Shown piece after piece: positions 57,691 through 64,000 of a stretch of DNA of 64,000 nt. A model generated the notes under the pieces. The model saw nothing but the letters and a program-made list of their open reading frames with translations. It was not told the DNA's origin and searched no databases. Origin of the DNA: Diphasiastrum complanatum. Its lineage: Eukaryota; Streptophyta; Lycopodiopsida; Lycopodiales; Lycopodiaceae. The stretch is from assembly GCA_029204225.1 (NCBI GenBank), contig CM055106.1, positions 7,656,716 through 7,720,715 of the forward strand. The letters run 5' to 3'. Position 1 is the stretch's first letter. Each line of letters begins with the position of its first letter. The position numbers and the translations under genes are program-made.

Positions 57691-60600
57691 GTGAAGTGCT
57701 ACTATTGTAGCAAGATGGGGCATTATGCCTCGGAATGCTTCAAGAGGAAGCAAGATCAAAGCCAAGCCAACATGAGCAAAGAGGAGGAGGAGGAGAGTTC
57801 ACATGAGGACTCTCTCATGATGTCCATATTTTCTTCAACAAGCTTCAAAGGAGAAGATCCTTGGTGGATTGACTCGGGTGCTAGTTCACACATGACTAGT
57901 AAAAGGGAGTTTTTCTCTTCTCTCTTATCTTATGATGGACCTATAAAGTCTATCTATACAGCAAATGATGAAGCTTGTAAGATTGAAGGAGTTGGTAGCA
58001 TTCCCCTTTGCTTAGGATCTTCCAAAAAGATCAACATAGAAGGTGTTTTGTACATTCCTACAATAACAAAGAATCTACTAAGTGTTGGCCAAATGGTAGA
58101 CAATGGTTTCAATGTTGACTTTGCTTCAAATGAATGTTTCATCAAGAAGAAGAGTAAGATAGTGGCTAAGGGCACTAGACTTGGCAAACTTTATAAGTTG
58201 GATGCATTTGTGGATACTAACGTTGTCATGTTGGCCGAGAAGAGCAAGATATCTACCTTTACTTTATGGCACAAAAGACTTGGACATGTCAACTCGGGTT
58301 CCATGGAGGCTATGATCAAGGAGGAGTATGCTTTAGGCCTACCAAGGTCTATTGGGAAGGAAGACAAGGTTTGTGAAGCTTGTGCCTTATCCAAGGCACA
58401 TAAGAAGGTGTTTCCTAACTCCATCACAAAGTCATCTCATCCTCTTGAGCTCATACACTCGGATGTGCACATTGCTAGCACCAAATCTAATGGAGGTTCA
58501 TCCATGTTTTTAACCTTCATTGACGACTACTCAAGATATTGTTGGGTGTTCTTACTTTCCTTCAAGTCTCAAGTATTTGATACTTTTGTAAAGTTCAAGT
58601 TGTTTGTGGAAAGGCATCATAATCATAGCATCAAGATTCTTAGAAGTGACAATGGTGGAGAATTCATCTCCAATGAGTTCAAGGCCTTTTGTGAGGAGGA
58701 AGGGATCAAGAAAGAGGCTTCTTGTCCTTACACTCCTCAACAAAATGGAGTTGCTGAAAGAAGGAATAGAACATTATGTGGATGTTCTAAGGCTTTAAGA
58801 TTAGATGCTTGTTTGTCCAAATCCTTTTGGGGTGAGTCTCTTGTATGTGCAAACTACTTGATGAATAGGGTGTCTTGCAAAGCAATTGAAGGCAAAACTC
58901 CTTATGAGATGTTGTATGGAAAGAAACCCAATCTTAATCACTTGAAAGTTTTTGGGTGTATATGTTATGTGCATGTGCCATTGGAAACAAGAACCAAGGA
59001 GGATCCATCTTCCACAAGAGGGATCATGCTTGGATATGCAAGCTCAAGCAAGGGCTACAAAGTCTATCTCCCATCCTTGAACAAATTTGTTGTTTCAAGG
59101 GATGTCATCTTTGATGAACATCATATGCATATGCTTGAAGAAGGCTCAAGTGCTCCAACAATCAAGAAGAAGATGGCCGAGGAGCAAGATCTTGGTTTTG
59201 AGGAGGAGCTCATGGAGGAGCAAGCACCAAACCCACCTATCACACCAAGGAGATCTTCAAGGGCAAAAGTGAAGCCATCAAGGCTCACATATCAAGGCAA
59301 AGGACAGCAAGTTGAGGGTATCTCATCCACTTCTTATGCTTTATCTAGTTTTGAAGAACCATCTAATGTTGAAGATGCATTGAACTCCAAAGAATGGTAT
59401 AAAGCTTTGTTGGATGAGTATGATGCCTTGATTGAGAATGAAACTTGGTTGCTTGTTGAGAGACCTCAAAGAAATGTAATAGGATGCAAGTGGGTCTTCA
59501 AGCTTAATTTGAATGCAAATGGGACTGTTAACAAACATAAAGCAAGATTAGTTGCAAAAGGTTATGCTCAAGAGAGAGGGATAGACTATGAGGAAACTTT
59601 TGCACCCGTGGCCAAGATGGTCACAATAAGGCTAATCATTGCACTTGCATCACATTTTGGATGGATTCTATGTCAAATGGATGTCTCTAATGCTTTCTTG
59701 AATGGTTTTTTGGAAGAGGATATCTATATGGAGCAGCCACAAGGGTTCATCAAGCATGGAATGGAGAACAAAGTATGTCATCTCCAAAGAAGCATCTATG
59801 GCTTGAAGCAAGCCTCGAGATCTTGGAATTCAAGACTACATTGCTATCTTATTTCACTTTCTTTTGTTCAAAGTGAATATAATCCCACTCTTTACATTAA
59901 GTTTGATGATGTTGGTATTGTACTTTTACTCATTTATGTAGATGACATCATCATTAGTGGAAATAGTGTTGATGGTATTGAAAAAATCAAGATAGATCTA
60001 TCCTTAGAGTTCAAGATGGTAGATCTAGGGTGTCTTCACTTCATCTTAGGCATAGAAGTACTTAGAGGGTCTGATTTTATCTTTATAAGTCAAGTAAACT
60101 ATGCTCAAAGTCAGAAGTTTAAGATGGAAGTATGCAAAAGTGTTGACACACCAATGGAGCAAGATGTAAAAGTGCCAAATGAAGATGATGAAAGATCCTT
60201 TATGGACATCACTTTGTTTAGGCAACTTATAGGTTCCTTAATGTGGATCACTATAACTAGACCAGATCTTAGCTTTAGTGTATTTAGGTTGAGCCAATCC
60301 ATGCAAAAGCCATTGAATATCCATTGGAAAAAGGCTAAGAGGATTCTAAGATACATTTCGGGTACATTGGATTTTGGGATTCTATATAGAGGAGATGTGA
60401 TTAACCTTCATGCATTTAGTGATTCAGATTTTGCAGGGGACAAGAGGGATAGGAAATCAACAAGTGCCTATTCAACTTTCATAGGAGAAGGTGTGGTTTC
60501 ATGGCTTTCAAAAAAGCAAGAAACTATATGTCTATCGTCAACCGAGGCCGAGTACAAAGCTTTGACAGCCACTACAAAGGAGGTACTTTGGATCAAGGGA

Positions 60601-60894
60601 TTATTGGTGGAGCTAAAGATCATGGATTCAGAGGAGGCACCAATCATCTACAATGACAATATATCAGCCCAACACCTTGCATCTAACCCAATCTTCCATG
60701 CAAGATCTAAGCACATTGAGATATGCCATCACTTTGTGAGAGAAATGGTGCAAGCCAAGGAGATTGCTTTGGAGCATGTTCCAAGCAATGAATGTGTAGC
60801 TGATCTACTTACTAAACCACTTCAAAAGACACCTTTTATGAAGTTCAGATCATCACTTGGAGTGATTAGTAAAGCAATGATTGAACCAAGCTAG
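57691..60894 (+). CDS. Copia pol polyprotein with zinc knuckle
   Basis: 1067 codons. Residues 3-16 form a CX2CX4HX4C zinc knuckle. The protease site is DSGA at 61-64. The pre-integrase zinc site is H194/H199 with C228/C231. Integrase has D258, D320 and E356, with the expected 35-residue spacing between the last two. The C-terminal integrase block is FGCICYVHVP at 421-430. Reverse transcriptase runs from about 595 with catalytic D664 and YVDD at 749-752. RNase H runs from about 905 with D911/D913, E952, D989 and D1038. A few residues are missing near 804-810 relative to the usual connection. It has no ATG context of its own; the start listed is the first Met after the in-frame TAG, and the natural product should be a gag-pol fusion. 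Confidence 0.95.
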   Translation: MKCYYCSKMGHYASECFKRKQDQSQANMSKEEEEESSHEDSLMMSIFSSTSFKGEDPWWIDSGASSHMTSKREFFSSLLSYDGPIKSIYTANDEACKIEGVGSIPLCLGSSKKINIEGVLYIPTITKNLLSVGQMVDNGFNVDFASNECFIKKKSKIVAKGTRLGKLYKLDAFVDTNVVMLAEKSKISTFTLWHKRLGHVNSGSMEAMIKEEYALGLPRSIGKEDKVCEACALSKAHKKVFPNSITKSSHPLELIHSDVHIASTKSNGGSSMFLTFIDDYSRYCWVFLLSFKSQVFDTFVKFKLFVERHHNHSIKILRSDNGGEFISNEFKAFCEEEGIKKEASCPYTPQQNGVAERRNRTLCGCSKALRLDACLSKSFWGESLVCANYLMNRVSCKAIEGKTPYEMLYGKKPNLNHLKVFGCICYVHVPLETRTKEDPSSTRGIMLGYASSSKGYKVYLPSLNKFVVSRDVIFDEHHMHMLEEGSSAPTIKKKMAEEQDLGFEEELMEEQAPNPPITPRRSSRAKVKPSRLTYQGKGQQVEGISSTSYALSSFEEPSNVEDALNSKEWYKALLDEYDALIENETWLLVERPQRNVIGCKWVFKLNLNANGTVNKHKARLVAKGYAQERGIDYEETFAPVAKMVTIRLIIALASHFGWILCQMDVSNAFLNGFLEEDIYMEQPQGFIKHGMENKVCHLQRSIYGLKQASRSWNSRLHCYLISLSFVQSEYNPTLYIKFDDVGIVLLLIYVDDIIISGNSVDGIEKIKIDLSLEFKMVDLGCLHFILGIEVLRGSDFIFISQVNYAQSQKFKMEVCKSVDTPMEQDVKVPNEDDERSFMDITLFRQLIGSLMWITITRPDLSFSVFRLSQSMQKPLNIHWKKAKRILRYISGTLDFGILYRGDVINLHAFSDSDFAGDKRDRKSTSAYSTFIGEGVVSWLSKKQETICLSSTEAEYKALTATTKEVLWIKGLLVELKIMDSEEAPIIYNDNISAQHLASNPIFHARSKHIEICHHFVREMVQAKEIALEHVPSNECVADLLTKPLQKTPFMKFRSSLGVISKAMIEPS

Positions 60895-60908
60895 ATAGTG
60901 AGGAGGAG

Positions 60909-61562
60909 TGTTAAAAATTCACAATTCTAGCTTGACTAGTTTTGGTCATATGACTTGTAAATAGTTAGATGGTCATGATGTGGCTTGTCACACGTGCCAA
61001 ATAGCATAGGATTCCATTCATAAGGATGTTCTCAAGTAGACCTAAGTGTTAGAACCTTTGTAATGAGTCCAAATTATGCTTAATTTGGTAATTTTTGCAT
61101 TGTTGAGGGATCTCCAAGATTCCAACCCTAACTTGGTAGGGATGAAAGATCCACCAAAATTAGCATTAGGGATAGGTTTAGGGCTACTCATACCTGTCCA
61201 AAACCGTGATGGATCATGTATATATAGGTGATGATATCTCACCAAAATCAATCAAGCAATTTCATGTTTTTTCTCTCATAATGGTGCAATTGCTCTCTAT
61301 GTTCATAATTGTATGAGTACTTGTGATTACTAATGATTATAGGATTGAATGTAGGTTTGGTGTACAGTACTCAGACTGTGGGAGGCCGTACTTTCACACG
61401 TGTGAAGCCTTCTTCAAGGATTTGGGCCATTTAGTGAGGTTCAAGCATAGATTTTTGATGGATTTTGATGGTTCAACTTGTGCTAATCTTATGAAATCAT
61501 AATCTATTGTTTCTCTCATCATTTCAAGTGTTTTAGGATCCTTATTTGCCGTAATTTTTACA
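60909..61562 (+). repeat. 3' LTR of the 55-61 kb copia element
   Basis: Matches the 5' LTR except for scattered substitutions and a deletion that removes the words gatacaagggagaaaaaat and neighbours. It is followed by TTCCC. Confidence 0.95.
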
Positions 61563-62440
61563 TTCCCTGCAGAAAAACAAAAGCCCTCCATCAGAATCGA
61601 AGGCAACCGCAAAGTCAAAGTTGCGGAAACCAACGAGCAACCGCACCGCAGGCTCAACGAAGCCACCGAAGACAAACCGCAAGGTCAACACATAAGGCCA
61701 CAAGCGAAGACTAACGAAACGAAGGCAAACCAATAGGGGAAGAACCGCTAGGCCTCACTTTTGGTTCATTGCGAAGCAAAGGAAAACCGCCAAGGAAGAA
61801 CCACAAGGCCTCACTTATGGGTCATTACGAAGTGAAGGGCAAAACCGCAAGGGAAGAGCTGCAAGGCCTCACCTACGGCTCGTTGCAAAGCGAAGCCAAG
61901 GGAAACCACTGGGGATCCACAAGACTTCAACATACAGTTCATTACGAACCAAACCAAAGGAAGCCACAACGTCAACGATTGCAACTGCTATCGAAGACCG
62001 AAGAACCACAACCGCACTCAGTTCACGAAGCAGCCTGACCAAAGGCCATCGCAATGGGAACGATTGCAATTAGTATGCGAAATGGCTCATGACCAAGAAT
62101 AACCGCAATCTGTTGATTGCGATCATAGCCGACACTGCACAGAAATGGCAGATCTTCATGACCCAAGTACATGAAGATCAACCAAAGTACCAGCATGGAG
62201 AACGAACTCCACAAACGAAGCAGACATCAAACTAGAAGCCGTTAGAACATGCTTAAACCAGTTCTTGTAATTGATGATTAGCTTAACCTCTATTCATGTA
62301 TAAACTGGATGAACGACAGAGAGAAGGTTGAAGAATAGTTGTTGTTGATGTAAATGTCTGCTAGTAAGCGAGACTAGATCACTGATGAGCCTTACAAGGC
62401 CACAAAGAGATAAATACCAGATATTTGAGAAACAAATGAC
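61563..62440. other. GC-richer repeat DNA, possibly an old LTR
   Basis: Words such as gaagcgaag, aaccgcaa and ggcctcac recur, and the composition resembles the LTR of the collapsed copia at 50227. The 55-61 kb element inserted at its left edge. Frames at 61769-62038 are repeat artefacts. No gene recognised. Confidence 0.4.
61737..61975 (+). repeat. Tandem repeat of about 57-60 bp, four units
   Basis: Units start at about 61737, 61794, 61851 and 61913. Each runs gggaagaacc, caaggcctcact, ggttcattgcgaag, aaaccgc with substitutions; the fourth is the most diverged. Confidence 0.85.
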
Positions 62441-62930
62441 TATGGATGTTGAGGTGTTTGCTCTTGTTGTATGATGGAAATATCAGCAACTTATTGAGAG
62501 ATTTGAATGGTGCTAGGCTGATCAATCACAATAACAGTTGTTGGAGAAAACTCTTGCAATGAATGCTTCTATTTGAAGTCAATTTTTTCTTCTTCCAAGA
62601 ATATAACCTCTCGGCTGACTATTACTCGTCTTGAAACAAGATGATAAACTCAATATGCTTTCTGTTAAGTCAAAATGTCCAATGACAATACGTGGATATC
62701 TTGCATAATCAAATTTCTTCCTTAGGTTGGAAGGTATCTAAATGTAGCAAAGGAAAAGAAAGGCCTCTCAAATGCTTGATGCTCGTTTGTGGTCCATAGC
62801 CTTGGTGCTAGAATAATTTTGCAGATTAAAAAAAGTCGAAATAACGTCAATCCAATTTTTTTGGATAACTTAGCATGTAACAACATCAATCTTGGCAGCA
62901 TCAAGTAGTGTCCTATTCTTTCTTTTTTGC
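62440..62930 (-). pseudogene. Copia integrase C-terminal fragment, minus strand
   Basis: The minus strand reads IPSNLRKKFDYARYPRIVIGHFD at about 62730-62650, then VSRRVIVSREVIFLEEEKIDFK at about 62640-62575. This is the end of copia integrase and the start of the linker, resembling the same block of element A. Stops and frame changes are present and no other domain adjoins. Confidence 0.75.
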
Positions 62931-63040
62931 TAGTACCTGGACCTAATAGATGATATGTTATTACCTCTCTTGAAAAATGCTGCCCTATGAGAGGGTCTCC
63001 TATTTGTGTTGCTCAAGTTTATTTCCAATTCTTGGATCTT

Positions 63041-63119
63041 CAGAGAGAGAGAGAGAGAGGAGAGAGACGAGAGAGAGAGCGAGAGAGAGACACACACACA
63101 CACAAAAAAAAAAAAAAAC
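63041..63119 (+). repeat. (GA)n(CA)n(A)n compound microsatellite
   Basis: GA-rich tract with interruptions, then seven CA units, then a run of 15 A broken by one C. Arg/Glu-rich frames across it are artefacts. Confidence 0.95.
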
Positions 63120-64000
63120 ATGGGTCCTACTAAGCCACTTGTGGAATGGGAGGGGGGTTCGCCAACTAGGAGATATAGCTTTGGGTTGATAGACTTAAAT
63201 ATTTGCAAGTTGCAATGAAGGTGAAAGGCCCCCTCAACCAAGGGGTTAATTTAGCAAATATTTGATTGTTACCTTGTGTTTGATTGTTGTCATTGTGTTT
63301 GAAAGTTAACTATGAAAGTGTAATTCATTGGGGTGGTTTCACATGGAGTGGGGGGTAAGTTCGAAAGGCCCAAATACTCATCTTTGATTGGTGGAGCCAC
63401 TCCAAGAGGCCCGCATTTGACAAGGGATGAGAGCTGCCCTTAGGTGGCATTGAAAAGTTGCCAACTTTATGGTAACTCAAGATACCAGCGAGTACCTTGG
63501 GCCTTTGGAGTATTGGGAGTAAGTGATGGGCCCTTTACCTCCCCTCAAATCAAAAGCATAAGTACCTCATAATTTGATTTTCAACAATAAGTGCTTTGCC
63601 CTCCAAATGAAAGGGGCTTTCACATGGAAGGACGTGGGTTTTCAAATTGGGGATAAGTGCATATTTTGAATGGCCCTTGACTCTTTCATGTGAAACCACC
63701 CTTTGAGGCCACTTACGTGAGACTTAACCCTAGGTGGCACCTGATGTGGCAAAATGGATGCCAACATGGATTAAGACCAATTGATGCGGAGGTCCCCACA
63801 AATTTTCACTCAACTCGTCCACCAACAGTAAGTGGTAGGACCTTTGTGCCATGCCCAAATGCCCAATGAAGTAAAGCACCACATCATCCAAATTCAAAAT
63901 TAGTCACTTGCCCTTGCCCCGACATTAGAGCACGTGGACATTAGAGTGATGCACCTATTGATGCGTGGGGTAAGTTCATGTTTTGAAATGAACTCGCATA
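63120..64000. other. Intergenic DNA with a short inverted repeat
   Basis: No gene recognised. The word ggggtggtttcacatg at about 63329-63345 is mirrored by catgtgaaaccaccc at about 63687-63702, about 360 bp apart. Related words (tttcacatggaagg, ggggataagt, ggggtaagtt) recur near 63350, 63630, 63650 and 63968, so this may be a decayed MITE-like repeat. Confidence 0.4.

Larger units (their letters stand above)
55443..61562 (+). mobile_element. Complete, best-preserved Ty1/copia element
   Basis: 6120 bp. LTRs at 55443-56121 (679 bp) and 60909-61562 (654 bp) are flanked by the target duplication TTCCC (55438-55442 and 61563-61567). The primer site TGGTATCAGAGCC begins at 56122 and a purine tract gtgaggaggag precedes the 3' LTR. 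Gag and pol lie in one frame from 56932 to 60894, interrupted by one TAG at 57676-57678. All protease, integrase, reverse transcriptase and RNase H signature residues are visible. The LTRs differ by about a dozen substitutions plus one deletion of about 30 bp in the 3' LTR near 61083. This is the youngest-looking coding-complete insertion here. Confidence 0.97.

Noticed and set aside
57423-59538. Minus-strand frames across the intact copia gag-pol
   Set aside because: They are shadows of the plus-strand polyprotein.

Overview
The window is a repeat-dominated piece of a plant nuclear genome. The evidence is a long intronless P-class pentatricopeptide repeat (PPR) gene, abundant Ty1/copia and Ty3/gypsy LTR retrotransposons whose primer-binding sites match plant initiator tRNA-Met (TGGTATCAGAGC), and the absence of any bacterial gene organisation. 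The species cannot be named from this sequence. Only one gene looks clearly intact and host-encoded: the PPR gene at 8578-10362 on the minus strand. A second host-like locus at about 47860-49324 carries a divergent SET-like domain but contains frame breaks.

Layout: 1-4000 holds low-complexity DNA and a decayed gypsy pol whose two halves lie in opposite orientation. 4010-6007 is a small LTR-bounded element without recognisable pol. 6843-7152 is a palindromic MITE-like segment. 8578-10362 is the PPR gene. 11865-18011 is a complete minus-strand gypsy element (479-bp LTRs, target duplication GTAAA) that has lost most of pol and carries a truncated plus-strand copia element. 18189-23244 is a complete plus-strand copia element (target duplication CCTTA). 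About 24430-26571 is half of a minus-strand LTR element. 26600-34400 is mostly AT-rich DNA with tandem repeats and two long hairpins. 34400-36470 holds a copia 3' end followed by an LTR related to the element at 55443.

36798-47260 is a composite of two related decayed copia elements (A and B) that share one LTR; B is interrupted by element C, a short element with a Tat/Athila-type primer site. The LTRs of A and of C contain long microsatellites of unequal length. After the SET-like locus come a collapsed copia remnant (50227-51205), a cluster of GCCACGCGTGGC-like palindromes (51839-52226), a second decayed gypsy pol (52428-54290) and a repeat shared with 790-1062. The best preserved element is the copia element at 55443-61562 (target duplication TTCCC): its gag and pol share one frame broken by a single TAG, and its catalytic motifs are present. 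The right end has 57-bp tandem repeats, a minus-strand copia fragment, a compound microsatellite and unassigned DNA.

No CRISPR array, operon or RNA gene was recognised. The target duplications and shared LTRs allow part of the insertion history to be ordered. Coordinates of complete elements were fixed by LTR ends and target duplications; those of decayed fragments are approximate.
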